Shown piece by piece: positions 11,582 through 24,639 of a stretch of 64,000 nucleotides of DNA. This DNA is from Lomentospora prolificans (Eukaryota > Ascomycota > Sordariomycetes > Microascales > Microascaceae). The stretch covers positions 1,426,001-1,490,000 of the forward strand of contig JARFXM010000006.1 of the NCBI GenBank assembly GCA_029532625.1, read 5' to 3'. The notes beneath the pieces are model-generated. The model saw only the letters and a list, made by a program, of their open reading frames with translations. It was not told the DNA's origin and ran no database searches. A program made the position numbers and the translations under genes. The first letter of the stretch is position 1, and each line of letters opens with the position of its first letter.

Positions 11582-13354
11582 CTAGCAAAACTCGGGTATT
11601 CCCACCTTTTGACGATATTCATCCAGCTCATTCCACAGCATCTTCAGACTAGGGCGGTTGAAGTAGTTGTCTGGCCATTGACCCTTCTCTAGAAGTGACT
11701 CCCTATGGTCAAGGAACTCCTCAGCATACCGGATCTCTTCTTTCCACCACTTCCTAGCAATTACGTGCAAGCTTGACTCGGGAGTGGCAGGGACTTTGTC
11801 AATGGCTGACTGTAGACCAGCAACAATCTCCAGCCTGCTTCCAACGCGGCTAACTTTTTCGCCAAGCGTGTGGCGTCTACCACTCGTGCACCTGTTGATG
11901 AGAGATCGAATCTTTTCCGGGGTGCGTCTGAAGTTAGGAAATTCGAGGTCGGACTCCCATTTGTATGATTGCCAGAATGCGGTTTGATGCGGTGCACTTA
12001 CTCCCTCGAAAATGCACCAGATCACCCTACCTAACATGTAAACCTCCGCCGCCTCCTGCTCGCCACGACTAAGGCAGAGCCAGGGAACATTGTAACTAGG
12101 TAGTAACTGGACATGCTCCTCGGTGCTTGTGAAATCCGCCAAGTCGTCAAAGCCGCGGAGGAGCCTTCTAATTCTAGTGTTGTAGTGGCTCTGTACAGAC
12201 TCCGGGATGTCTTCTGAGGTTGCGAGCAGCAGCATATACTGGATAAAGTTGACTTCTGGGGCCGAAAACTCGCACCACACTCCCCTTTGCTCCAGATCAA
12301 CGATTATGGCATCATCGGATTGAGATAGAACCACGTTATCGAGGCGCAAGTCTGGGTAAAATACGTGACAATTTTCGTGTAGATGAAGTATTGCCCCTGT
12401 GATCTGAAGGGACCATCGAAGCTGGTCGGAAAGAGTGAGAATGTCATGGGCGCGGCGGAGAGGCAGTATGTCGCGAAGGGTGCCTTGTTCATGATATTCT
12501 AATAAGAAGCCAACAACCGCGTTCTTATTGCCAAAGGAGCATCTCTTTGTCGCTAGATATGCGGGACGACTGATGACATTTTTGTGACTCTCGATTGCAA
12601 GGAGATTCCTCAACTCGTGGTATATGTATTTTGGGTAACTTGTCAATGCTTTGAGAATCCATAAGCGGCTGTCGAACCTCACAACACAGACACTGTCGTG
12701 TAGCTGCTCGATTAACTCAAGGTTTGACAAAGGAACTTGGGGTGGCAATGTGACATTGTTTTTCCACAATTTACTGAGGAAATCTGCGGATTTTAGCTGT
12801 CTCTCTAAGTTATGCATTGGGGCAACTCGAATGCGAATCTGGTCGAGAACCAAAGAGATATTGTCGAAGACAATCCGAGACCCAAAAGGCAGAGAGCGAT
12901 ACCAGGCAGGAGGATCGGCGAATGCCCTTGTCCATTGTTGAAGCTTCCGAACAATGAGTCTAGTAATGCCTAGATTCATCACTCTTCCCTTATCCTTTGC
13001 ATGGAAAGCATCATCAAGCTGCAAAAGAGACCGAATTTCGGGCGGTTGGGTGGATTGTTCGGGAATAAACACATCAATACGCGAGGGTATGGCCGGAGCT
13101 ATGAAGAGCGGGATGGCGTAGAATTGAGTTCCTAGGCCAGTACAGCCATCGATTCTCCAAAGCGGATTGCTCGGAAAATCCAGGCTGTCAATACGGTTTC
13201 TTGGGTTCAAAGGAGAGCTCTCCCACTCTTTCTCGTTTTGCCGGGAACGAAACTCATTACCCGCCACTGGTTTGACGCTCTCATAGGTAGAGTCAACGAC
13301 AAAAGCCGCCGTGGGGTGGATCACGTCGTGGATCGCTCTGGAATTGAGACTCAT
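11582..13354 (-). CDS. Atypical protein kinase-like protein
   Basis: Single-exon frame of 590 residues. The C-terminal half is kinase-like. WILKAL carries a probable ATP-binding Lys (K235), YHEL the alpha-C Glu (E247), VFYPDLRLDN the catalytic loop (D335, N340), IVDLEQRG the metal-binding Asp (D353), and SAPEV the APE motif. HRD is replaced by YPD, DFG by DLE, and there is no clear glycine-rich loop. The Lys, Glu and both Asp residues that matter most are kept, so it may be active; it is not a plain pseudokinase. The first 200 residues match nothing I know. Fungal genomes hold many such divergent kinases of unknown role. The start at 13354 is the first ATG of the frame. It is intronless, like its SWIM neighbour, and its promoter faces the 11-kb gap. 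Confidence 0.8.
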   Translation of the reverse strand: MSLNSRAIHDVIHPTAAFVVDSTYESVKPVAGNEFRSRQNEKEWESSPLNPRNRIDSLDFPSNPLWRIDGCTGLGTQFYAIPLFIAPAIPSRIDVFIPEQSTQPPEIRSLLQLDDAFHAKDKGRVMNLGITRLIVRKLQQWTRAFADPPAWYRSLPFGSRIVFDNISLVLDQIRIRVAPMHNLERQLKSADFLSKLWKNNVTLPPQVPLSNLELIEQLHDSVCVVRFDSRLWILKALTSYPKYIYHELRNLLAIESHKNVISRPAYLATKRCSFGNKNAVVGFLLEYHEQGTLRDILPLRRAHDILTLSDQLRWSLQITGAILHLHENCHVFYPDLRLDNVVLSQSDDAIIVDLEQRGVWCEFSAPEVNFIQYMLLLATSEDIPESVQSHYNTRIRRLLRGFDDLADFTSTEEHVQLLPSYNVPWLCLSRGEQEAAEVYMLGRVIWCIFEGVSAPHQTAFWQSYKWESDLEFPNFRRTPEKIRSLINRCTSGRRHTLGEKVSRVGSRLEIVAGLQSAIDKVPATPESSLHVIARKWWKEEIRYAEEFLDHRESLLEKGQWPDNYFNRPSLKMLWNELDEYRQKVGIPEFC

Positions 13355-15919
13355 GATGAGAACATGCGCCCAAGACGGTATTTTCCGAGAGTTCGAGAGG
13401 CGCTCTCTCTAGTTACGGGCTCGAGCTTAGTCCGAGGAAGGGTATGATGCAACAAGTAAGAGGATCTTAACTTGCCCAAACCTTTAGCAGGCTAAGTCTG
13501 GGCGCGGTCTACCCCAACCTAGTGGCCTTGTTCGGGCCCTGTTAGCAAAATTTCTCATGGGCCATATTGTGTAATTAACTTTGCTGCCGACCATGGTGAC
13601 GAGCACAATTCGAAAGGCGGTATATGCAAGTTAAACACGAGAAAGGGTCGTGGGATACACGCGGACGGTACGTAGGAAGAGCTGTTGTTTTGATTCCACG
13701 GAAGTGAAAGAGTTCCTTACCAAACAAACTTGAGGGCCTGGAGAAATGAGAGGTGCGAGGAAAACTTGGAGAACCTGGCGGACTCTTGAAAGTGTGGCCA
13801 GATGGCTACATGAAATGTTTCTGAGACTCGTCGCAGCGCTGGTCGCTAACCCATATGATTGGTCCCTGAAAAGGGGAGTTATAGTTGGGCTCCCTGAATT
13901 CCCCGTTCACCGAATTTAGAAAACAATAAAACGGAGATGTAAGGAGTGTGATTCAAGATAGACTAGAAACGTGGATTGGTTTGGTAGGAAGACCAGGGCG
14001 ACTGAGGCGCTGAGAGAAGAAGGTGCCTGAAGAGTCTATTACAGGGCCTGCCCAAACGAACACGCACAAGTGGGTCTTAAATAGAGTAGACGAACGGCAG
14101 ACCCGGAGGCACATATCTTGAGAAGGAGGTTTGTACATTCTATCAAAGTTTTTATGAATGATGAGAATGCGAGATATGTGAACTATCGCAGTGGTGGCAT
14201 ATCTCTTAGAACACTAGAAGGAGCGACCACTGCGCTGTACCTTGGGATCTCTTTTTGGCCTATGATAGATAATGAGCTTTAAGAAGACAGGAGAGGGATA
14301 ATAACCGAAAGGGAACGAAGGTACCGGTTTATTCTACTTGACCACGTCTCTTTCCTTCCAGCAAAGTCCGGGGTTATCCCTCGTACCGGGGGCCAAGTAC
14401 CAGGGCGACCGCCCTCAATCCAAGGCCAGATAGCGGTTCCTCTCTTTTCAAAGGGGAGTATACCCCCTGATTCTTTCCGTTTTCGCCTTCTGTACGTCTG
14501 ATGCGCGCAGTCCCGTCAATCAATGGCCGTGGGTAGCTGGGAAGGTATGTGTCAAGCGGCCATGGGGCATCATCAGCTCCGAGACCCTCAAACCGGTTGG
14601 CCGCGCTCGTTTCTCATCTGGAGTCGTCGAATAGGGGAAACCAAGCGCGTCGGGTGAGCTCGGCTCTCCCTGAGATATGACGGGAAAATGGTTGTGCTTA
14701 CAGTCCTCAGCAAGCTAAATGCACCATCTTAAGGGGTTTCAAAACCAGCATGAATGAGTGCCAGGCCTTGCCCTCAGACTTGTACATCCAGTGACAACGG
14801 CGAGGGCATGGTCGGTGTGATACCTTCATTCGGTCAGGCGATATGTAGGAAGGGCAAGTGATCAAGCAGGCAGAAGGAGCGATGGACCGGTGTCGAGGGA
14901 AGTGTCGAGGGGGCAAACGGGCAAAAAATACCCTATGTACCAAGTACATCTGGCAAGCGACGCTATAAATCGGACGGGCGCATTCTATTCGGCTTGGATG
15001 TCACAAGAAACGCATTGTTGGGCAAGTCAGCTGAGAGTGAAGTCGTTGGTGCCGCCGTTAGGCATGGCGCTCTCGATGTATCAAGCACTGTTACACAACA
15101 CTTCCAACCATGGGCGCCAAAGCTTGTTGCACATAGCTTCTCTCATGGGTGGGCGAGCACATGACAATGCGAATGACCTCCCGTTTAGCGGGTAACCAGT
15201 CACAAAAATGATTATTCGATGTGGGTTGGCAAACAGAAAGGTTCGTAGTGTGCTTGTCACCAAATTTGGGAACTGCAATGGGGCTAACGAGCGTAGCTTG
15301 ATGGTAAGAGCCGTAAGAAAAGCAAGAAGATCGGCATCAACCGTCGGAAAAGAGGCTATACATTGTGGCAGATCTCTTAGGCAAGTACGAAGCGCAATCG
15401 GCGAAGCAATCCTTATCTATAGTTAAGCTTGATCAACCTGCTGGCCGCAGTATACGCACGAGGACCTGTCTCCACAGAATAGTGCGAAGTCGAGCCGTTG
15501 TGGGAAGCACGGTGGAAATGGAGACTGGGGTCGCTAGGGAGTGTTTCACGCGAGGTCTGTAGAGATGTTCCAGAGGAGAAAGACTCCATTCATCTGCCTG
15601 TGAAAGAAAGGCCCCAATCGGCGCTGAAACGGTGGAGGAGAGACGCTGTATCCTTAGGCAAAAGATTGGTGTGAACACTAGGTATGTAACGCCGAATTAC
15701 CAGGGCAATACTGGCCACGCGGAATCTATCGTCGGGTGCCCAATTACTGGGGCTAAGACACCTATCCACGACAGACGGCCAGCCCGACACACTGCAAAGG
15801 GCAAGGCTGTTGAATACGTAAACTGAGTGTTCCACATCCTCGGAATGAACTGGATGTCTATGCGCGGCGTTGTTTTAGGCGCTCTCAGTTTGACGGACGA
15901 CGCTGGCGACGTGTTTGGC

Positions 15920-15943
15920 GGCATGTTTGACGGCATGTTTGAC
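15920..15943. repeat. Tandem duplication, 2 x 12 bp
   Basis: GGCATGTTTGAC occurs twice head to tail in the non-coding gap, probably by replication slippage. Confidence 0.85.
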
Positions 15944-16764
15944 GCCGGTTCAATCTTTACTCGGCACGCCACAAAGCAGATCAAGCTTTCTCTGCCTTTC
16001 CACCTGGTGAGGTTGCTCCGGCCACTAGCCCGCTCCTCATGATAAATAATTTTCCATTTTCGTCGACCCCTTATCTTCCGAATGGTTTCCTCGCAGAGCA
16101 TCAATAGTAAATGTCGGGAAGGAATCCTCGTTCCCATTCATCGAGTGCGATGAATCTGTTAATGGGGGTTCCTCCCAGGCCCACCTCAAGATTAGTCAAA
16201 TCAGAGACGGCCACAAGGTTGTCACTGAGGGAATGTATGCAAGTGACGCCTTCAACGTGTGCCTTGAAAGCCCAGGCCTGCCTCCCCGATGGCAGTTTCT
16301 GAACCGCCATTCCATGCGAGGCCTCGCCTTGTACCTCATTGAGGAGATCTGCGAAGGGATGATGATGACTACGGCCAACCTGTGTCTCCATAGAAGCATA
16401 CTCGATCGCCTTGTTAGCTAAGTCCTGTTCGGGTTGGCCATAACCAGCGTAGCGTCTCGGCTAGTACTTTTTTTGCCCAAGACAACTTACACGTAGAAGG
16501 GGAATCCACGCCGGTGTGGAACCAACCAGCTGTCGGTGAGAAAGGGGTTGCATGACAAGCCAGCCTCTCCGAGATCACCTCAGCGACATGCAAGACTTTA
16601 TACCTTCGTAGGTCGCAATCTATTAGCCAGCTCAAAATCGTAGTTCAGAAATCTGGTCCCGAAACACTCCCACTCCTCACTCCACCGTTGAGCTCGTACG
16701 TGGCAAAGTTCCACGTTCCACACGGGACACCGGTCAACTGCTGGCACGACACCGATGCGGTTGC

Positions 16765-16766
<2 letters not shown>

Positions 16767-16829
<63 letters not shown>
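16767..16829. repeat. Poly(T) run, 63 nt
   Basis: Sixty-three uninterrupted T, then C, six more T and a CT-rich stretch. It could be a homopolymer slippage product, or the poly(A) tail of a minus-strand retroposed sequence, but no body of such an element was recognised. Confidence 0.9.
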
Positions 16830-19800
16830 CTTTTTTCGCTCTCTCTCCTCCTCTCTCTCCATTTTTTCTTCTCCTTTTGGGTTGAGCATGGGGCAGTTCA
16901 CGAGCACATTTTGTGTGTAATAGCGGCAGCTAGGACGCCCAATATATTATTGATACATCCCTTGACATTTGGCAAGTGACCGTGCTACAGTTCAGTATCT
17001 TCCCAATACAAGGAAGATGTTAAGGTACCAAGTAGCTCGAGGAAGCAAGATTCTCTAAAATAAAAGGTATTGGGCCTAGATGAGGCTCGCTAGTTACATT
17101 GATCTAGGAAGCTGAGTTTGGGGCTTCTATCTCGCTTAGGTCCATTTTTTGTGGAATGACACGCACTGGGGGCCTGGACCACCGAGCTCTCTTCATGTTC
17201 AATGTTCACTCCCGACTTGAACCCCACCAAAACTCAAAGACGACAGTCACTTATAGGGACCTCGCTAGCCCTACGAAGGTAGACGACGCGACATCAAAAT
17301 TAACTTTGGGACCTACGTCGGGTTCGCTCGCATCCAATACGGCACAGGTCTCAGCGTTGCCTTTGCTCTTGATACCTCTCCCGAACTGTGAAAATGTTTG
17401 GCAGCGTGGTGCTACCGTGGCGGTTGTCGAACTGGCACGCATGAGGTGGGCCGAGTTACTTCTTGTTGGTAGGCACAACATGATTCTCTCACATTGATGG
17501 GTGGCTTCTTGGAGGATGCACAGCTGCCTATCTCGCCTGCCGGGCTCTTTTGACTAGCTAGGAAGAAGAATTATGAAGGCTACAGGTTTACGATGAGTGC
17601 CGACGGAATACTGTAAAGTCTTGCCATCCTTTGCGAGCAAGGGCACGGTGCCGTCACCATGAGCAAGCAAAAGGGCACCTCCTGGTATTAATATAGCTTC
17701 ACCGCTTTGTTTCCCTTGGAGGCGCTCCCGCACTCTATGAAGGACGGGGAAGCAACCTGGCAATCAACCTACGACAAGGGTGCGTCGCACGTCGGATAGG
17801 GTCCCCGCTCGCTGGTCCACGACACAAGACAGCGACCCAATGTCGCGCGAAGTGGAGCGACCTCGACCAGCGACGTTTTCGAAGGACAAGTCGACCAGTG
17901 AAACATTACCTTCATAAGATCAAGTTCACTATGCAAGGTGGTCATGGGATCGCGGCCGGAAACGTCGGCGATGTGATAAGTTTGCGCCAGCCAGTAAATG
18001 TAGGGAGTAATTCCTAGAGACGGTGCCTTGTCAATGCGAGGCAGCCAGCTCGGTTAGAAGGCCGCTATCGGTAAGGGTCCGAGTTAACGAAGCTCCACGA
18101 ATAGACCTGTCGACGCAAGTCGTGCTTCTTAGTATAGATCGGGGCTTCTATCCTCGTCATGCGCACCATATCGGACATGGTGTTTTGAACCTCGGACAAA
18201 TGGTTTGCTTAGTCGGCATCTGCTTCCGAAGATGGAGATAGCATACATGGAGGTACCTTGCTCGAAGAGGGTGAAAACTTTACGAGCTTTCCATGTGTGG
18301 GAATAACCAGCTATGGAAAAAGAATACAGTCAGAAGCAAGAAGCAAGGCCATGCCGTCGGCTCAAGACGGAAACTAACAATCTGTTTGGGCTTACCTCTC
18401 AAAATCCTTCAATTGCCTAGAACCTACAATTGGTGGTTGGCACCCCCTGCCTCCAGCACCTTGCAAAAAACAACCTTGGAACAATCTGGCCCGCCACCGC
18501 TAGTGAAAGGATGGACTCCGTTTTAGTACAAGTAGTTTGACCGCTGACCTTGACCAAGATTATTTACACCGATCAAGTTGATGTCCGGGCGCTCCCCTCT
18601 CTCTCTTGGCTTAGAAATTGGCCGGCAACCTCTATTTTTCTATCCTTTCCTTTTATTGTTAAGGGAGTACTTCGAGCCTAGGTGCTTCCTCCCTCCCTGT
18701 CTACGATCCCGTGAAGCTACAGCGACTACCTAATGCGATGAAAGTTAATTATTCCCACTCACCGGTTCCTGCATTGGACAAGGTGTAAGAGATATCATAT
18801 GTCTGGCCCGTCTTTGGCATTTCGTTTCAACTCGTGGTTTACGCCCCTACGTGTAGTTTTACACTCGCTTACCCTTATGGACCTCTGGGGGACTGTCAGG
18901 TGGACGGACAATGTCCTTGTGGGAGGGAAAGGGCAAAATCGTTGAGCAGCCTATTACCTGTGCACTTGAGAGCAGGCACATCCCTCGATCGTTTACTCCA
19001 GGTCGGTGAAGACTTGTCTCCCCTATATCTGCCGGTAATCTAAATCATTCCTTGATGTCGAGTTGCCGCGTGTAAACCCGGGTTCATGACTACGATATCA
19101 TGCCTACTACAAGACGCCCAATGAAGCACCGTGACTTAAGCCAACCAGCACCAAGGGGAAAATGATAGTGCGTATCGACGGGGTGGAATGGGGCCGATGA
19201 ACGAGCCGCTCTGGAAGAGACGCTGAATGTCGGGACCGAACACGATGCCCTGGTCCGCCAGAAGGCATGCCGAAAGTATCGATGTACGAGGTTGGGCAAG
19301 TTGTTCGGCTCTCGGATCGGTTGCCCCAGGACAACCCACGAGGCGAACTCAACGCAGTGAATGCAGGCCGCAATGTCTCGATTCGCGGGTCACCCAATGA
19401 GAGAGGTGATTCTTGCTCACCGATTGTTTCCCTCCTCTCCGTTCGTAAATCTCTCGACATTCTTTTCGATCATTCCCAGACGAGGTGTATGACCAGGTGT
19501 GTAGACAAACAAGTATGGTTTGTAGTGGTTGTGGGATATGGCCTAGATGGTTACTCCCTTCTGAGCATCATCGGCAGCGATCTAGAGGCTTTTCTACTCG
19601 TATTTCTACGACATGGAGTATATATTTTACCCTGCTAGACCACCTAAAATGGACCTGTTATGAAAAAAAGAGGGGACAAAAGGAAGGAAAGAGAAACAAA
19701 TCGCGACACCATGCGTAGCATCAGGGCTTCGCATCTCGAGCCGCCACGGCCGATGGCAAGATATTCGTGTGTTACATCTTCGTCCGCCGGACCATGGTGG

Positions 19801-20130
19801 ACTATGGTGGACATGTAGGGAGAAGGGAACCCTTCACCCTTTTTGTGCGCTGAGGTTTTACTGTTCGAATTCCAAATGTTCGTGGAAAGTGGAAGTTCCA
19901 GCTGTTTCTGCTTCTGGAGGGGTTTGGCGTGCTGCCTGCAATGCCATTGATGTTCGCTGGGATTGAAATCGACCCGCTGGCATCCAGAAACCTGCCCTGT
20001 TCTGCCTGGCCCAACACTCGATCTCTCAGCGACTTGTCCTTCGTCGGCATACACGCTGCATTAGTGGGGCCGCTCCGCGCATATTGCTTGCGGCTGTATT
20101 GGAATGCGAGGAAAGAAACAAATGGTAGCC

Positions 20131-20157
20131 TTTTTTTTTTTTTTTTTTTTTTTTTTT
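20131..20157. repeat. Poly(T) run, 27 nt
   Basis: Twenty-seven T followed by AGATCACAATCTTG. It is the second long homopolymer in the same gap and has the same orientation as the 63-nt run. Confidence 0.9.
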
Positions 20158-23100
20158 AGATCACAATCTTGATAGCTGGCTCACCAAGGGGAACACAATC
20201 CACTCCGGTGCCTTCACCTTTCGCTGAGCACAATGTCGCTCGAGAGACGAGGCTGTGTAATAGAGAAGGGATTGCCTCGCTTTCCTTCTTTTGTTGATCT
20301 GCAGTGGTGTTATGTTATTTCCATTATTCTTGGTCTAGCGAGGACACAACCCACGACACAGCGCAGGATCACCGCTGCGGATCGTGATCTTGGACGCTAA
20401 CACCACGGGAACAGACGGGTTTATGCCGTTCCCTTACCTAACTAGCGTGTCTGTACGAAGGTACGGGACCAGAGAAAATCACGTCCGGAGCCCTCCTTGT
20501 CGTCACGCGATGTCAATCCGGCCAAATAACCCAGTTGGGAATGTGAGCAGAGGTGGTGCCGAGCGAAATTGGTAAGACCTGCTCACAGTCGCACAATCCA
20601 TGTTCATAACGGAAGTTCTATGAGTTGTCACTGTCAGCCGATCATTAGGGGATGGGGTGACAATTCAGGAGATTCGCTCCTAGCCTATTTCGGGGGTCAG
20701 TGTGTTACACGGAAGTGAGTTCGCAATTGCTGACTTGCTCATGGGCCGCCAGCATCCATCCCGGGGCTCTACTCCGTAAGGATGACTTTTAGGTAGAGGT
20801 ACGGCTCTTCAAATTTCACCTCCCGAGAAAACCTAGTGTGAGCTAATATCGAGAGCTTCAAGGACACTGAAATACATAGTCGGCTCGCATTTGATGCTCT
20901 GCTTGCGAGATAACTACGTGGTGATTGCTGCTGGTCACAATTCTCGAGGCGACAACCTAGACGTATTACTACTGATTATGATTGGTGACAAAGGCATCGG
21001 GTGTTCGCGAGAAATGGAGGAAGCTACTTCGTATTACTGAGGAATTAGTCGGCTCAGAACGAAACGCCCCTCGGCAAGACCCTCCCGTCCCAGGGCTGAG
21101 CCCCTGATTGGCATGGGTGTGACTAGGAGAGGAAAGGCGAACGAACGAAGAAGAAGCCTTCCACACGTTCCAAATCTGCGATAGACGTCCGTCAGACCCG
21201 AAGCGGACGGCCTGGCCCTGGTAGAAACTGAGGCGGGTATTAATGGTCCACAACCTTGGAAATGCTCGACACTTGTGCGCAACATGACGGCAAATTTGGG
21301 GTACTTTGGGGGTATTCCCTGCCTGTGATAATTGTACCTTGACCGTGCGCGGCACAGTATGTGTATATGGGGAGGTGAGGAAAATGATGTATCATCTTGC
21401 CCGAGTTTCGTTCCTCGGACACTCAACCCAAACCCATCGTTAGGACCTGGGGCAATATAAACTAATAGCAGGGTGTTATACCTTCGTACGCGTTGCTGGA
21501 TTCATGTAATCCTTACTCAAAGGTATGAATGGCACGAGCCATGGACCCTACTATCCTATCTACAGCACCAAGGCTCATCAATGCCTAGGGCAAGGCCGTG
21601 GACGTCGGATGATAATTTTCGAGCGATCACCGATTTCTCAACTTTAGACCGGTTTGCCTCTGCTCTGACCGACTGTGCATTGTGGTGGACCCAAAGCCGC
21701 AGCGCTAACAGAAGGGTTCCAGCTTAGTGGCGGACGGGCGATGCCGCTTATGGCAGGGAGAGGCTCACTTCTCCAAGCATTAGCTTTTTCAAGCCGGGCC
21801 AATGGTTCTTGGTATATTTTCGAACAGTCAATAGTTTCCAATCGTTTTTGAGGTGGTGTGCGTTTTCAACTAGGCCAAATCCAGCTGTTCAGGGCCGTTT
21901 CAATGGAATACTAACCCGCGTGTTCAGGAGAGTTAGTGCTGTTTTGACTAACGTGGTTGTTGAAAGCTTCAGCCCGCAGGGCAGGATAGATCTGAGTTGA
22001 TGTCGAGTGCATGCCAATTGATGCCGGGGAGCATGTATGTCTGCCGCACCGTTAACAGGTTCGGATTTCGATCTCGGTGCTTTCCATCCACATCTTGTGG
22101 ATAATATGCAAAGACAACATGGCTCTCCGTATGGGGTACACACTCTGTAACAAGCGTAAGTTCTTGGTGGGTGACCAGCTGACTGCAAGTCTTCGCACCC
22201 GTCCCTTTGGCTCGTTCCTCCCAAGGGAGCCAACCCTTTCGTTAATCACGATCGGCACCCCAAGTTTGGGGACGAGGAGAGGGATGAGGAGCTTGATAAC
22301 AGCCAGGGAGCAAGATATTAATGCAACACACTGTACTGAGTACACCGCATCTGCCCCCAAATGATACCACATATATACTTTACACTCCCAGTTGCCAGGT
22401 TGTGTTGCGTTATACCCAGTTTAATATCCCTTGTCAATCCCCTCATCAGATACCCCAGTAATAATTAAACGACTACTTCGTAGATCTAGACCCTTTACAA
22501 GTCGATGATGGGGACTGGGGGAGAAATCCACGCTCGCACCCCCTCCCAGGCACCCCTTGACCGGTGAAATACTCGACGACAGCCAAAAACCCTGAGTATT
22601 GTTCTCACCGAGTCCTTTCTTCTCCCTCCCCTTCCTTTCCTCTCACCCGCCCGCATCTAATGCATCGCGTCGCCCTGGCCACTTCACATCGATTGACGAC
22701 CCATAGACCCAGCATCGGGATATTGAACCCCCCTCCCTCTCCCTCACTCTCTCCACCCCCGTAGTCTTGCCGTGGTCCTCAGCCTTGGACACGTGCCGTC
22801 GAGTGCGCGTTTCGAAGCAACACGCCGCCCTTGGAAGTCGTGTGGAATTCCACGGAGCAAGCCACCAATAGGCGAGAGCTAACCGCGTCTCGCTGGCGCT
22901 CTCCAGGCTCCGCAGTATTGTACGTCGCCAGCTGTTTTCCTTTGTGCGCCATCGTCCCCGCCTCCCATCTCGACTCTCTTAATGTCATCACGAAGTACCC
23001 CATGCAGTGCACGGAGTCGGGATTCGCACCAGCTCTCATTTGATATCCTTGCCTTTTCTTCTGCACCTAATGGACGGCTCTCGAGCCAGCCAGCGAGCTA

Positions 23101-24639
23101 ACACTGGTGCTACTCAGTTTCTCCTCCCTACGCCTTGTCCTAACTACTGCACGTCTCACCTACCCGTCAAAGCCCCGGGACTGAACGGCAGGCGCCAGAG
23201 AAAAAGAAGCATCAATCGAAGAGATCAAAAAAGGGAGAAAACGGTAAGGGAAGAAAGCCAAGGACAGTCGAGGGCCCGATCCAACCGACCATTCGCCCCA
23301 GACTGTGGATTTGACCTGGTCCGTGACCCGTGACAAAAAGGAAAACCGCTTGTTTTCGTTCGCTTTCATTCACAGCTCTCTTCTCCCTCGCGTACCCCCC
23401 CCCTTTTTCGAGTCATAATTAAAAAAGTAACCTTCTCGGCCGGCACATGTGGTCCAGCTCGCATCCATCCCAGCGCCTCGGTGGACCTGCACCCAACTGC
23501 AGAGGTATAGTTGCAGTTTTTCGCCTTTCGGGAGCCCTACTAAATCAACTCCCCTAGTGGGATACGTCTTCCACGGTCCTAGACTTGACCCCTCTCAACT
23601 TTGCCTTGCTCTTTACCGGGCCGGCCTTCGATCCCCATCCCCTGGCTGACAATCTTTGCGCCTTTTACCGGTTATGCTTAGCCACAGACACGCTCTGATC
23701 CACCGTCTGTTTTCTTTCTTTCCCACCCAGGCTCTCTCACTGAGCTCGATGGCACTCTGCGCCTCCCACTGATGTTCTTAGACTTCGCGGCCTACCATTC
23801 CCGAGCGAGTCCTGCCCTCGCCAAGTCTGCGCTGTTCCTTCTCCCCTTCTTCATTGTCCTTTCTCCTCACCGGCGCGCATCACATTGACCGTGTGCCACT
23901 GTTCCGCGTATCCCCCCAAACAAACTAGCTGCAGCCAGGTGGTCTTCCTCCCAGATTCTCATTCTCAGTGCAAGGGACGAAGCGCCTTGGTTACGATGGA
24001 CTGAGCCGAGATGGGCCGGCTGTCTTGTCCGCCGGATGCTCCACTCTTTGGCTCCTATCCACGGCCACACCTGGGTGCGACAGCTCCTTGCTCTCCAACA
24101 TCTCCTGGGCTCCATTAATCCTACTCCCCCATACTCCCCGCTATCACTACACCCTCTCTTCATCTGGCGACATCGTCCATCTGACAATATCACTTTCAAG
24201 CATCCTAGCCGACGCAGCGGCGCTCCGTTCGTGATTCTTCTTGCCCTCTTCCGTTCCCTCTACTTCATCCCGCGCATTGCTGCCCGTTTCTCCACTTTTT
24301 TTCTTCTGTTCGTCTCACCCCTTCCTCCCTCTCGCCCCGCATAGCAGGAGACTATTCTTCAACACAAGGGCCCGTCTCTTAGGGGTTCCCGGTGAGAGAC
24401 AGACTTCACCGACCCGACCACAGGTGCGGCCCGGCTGTGCGCCGCGGTGCTCTCACTCCGGTCTTGCAGCGTGGCTCCCGACTAGCGCCTACGGTTGTTC
24501 CATTGCCTGTTTCTCGTTTCCTGTACCCTGTACCGCATTACGCCACTAGTGGTACCTCGCTAACACGTACTTCGACATCTTGCCCTCGCTCGTGGGTGCC
24601 CTTCGGCTCTGTCCAACACACCCTCTCTCCGTTGCCACT

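Larger units (their letters stand above)
13355..24639. other. Gene-free region, 11.3 kb
   Basis: No frame longer than about 146 codons exists and none is recognisable. I found no chain of short frames with matching splice phases. It contains poly(T) runs of 63 and 27 nt, a 2 x 12-bp tandem at 15920-15943, and copies of the GTACCAAG-type motif at 14937 and 17024. Composition is not strongly AT-shifted, so heavy RIP is not evident. From about 22.6 to 24.6 kb the plus strand is C/T-rich, the usual look of a long fungal promoter and 5' leader, which fits the transcription factor that follows. Confidence 0.55.

Noticed and set aside
15697..16391. Minus-strand frames of 146 and 96 codons
   Set aside because: They look protein-like at first glance but show no family match and cannot be joined by good splice signals.
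17200..17300. tRNA-like GGTTCAAGTC box on the minus strand
   Set aside because: The flanks do not form the T-arm stem and no cloverleaf can be drawn.
22160..22185. 5S rRNA-like GGTGGGTGACCAGC
   Set aside because: Only a short match; the remaining 5S sequence, including the conserved 5' end, is absent.
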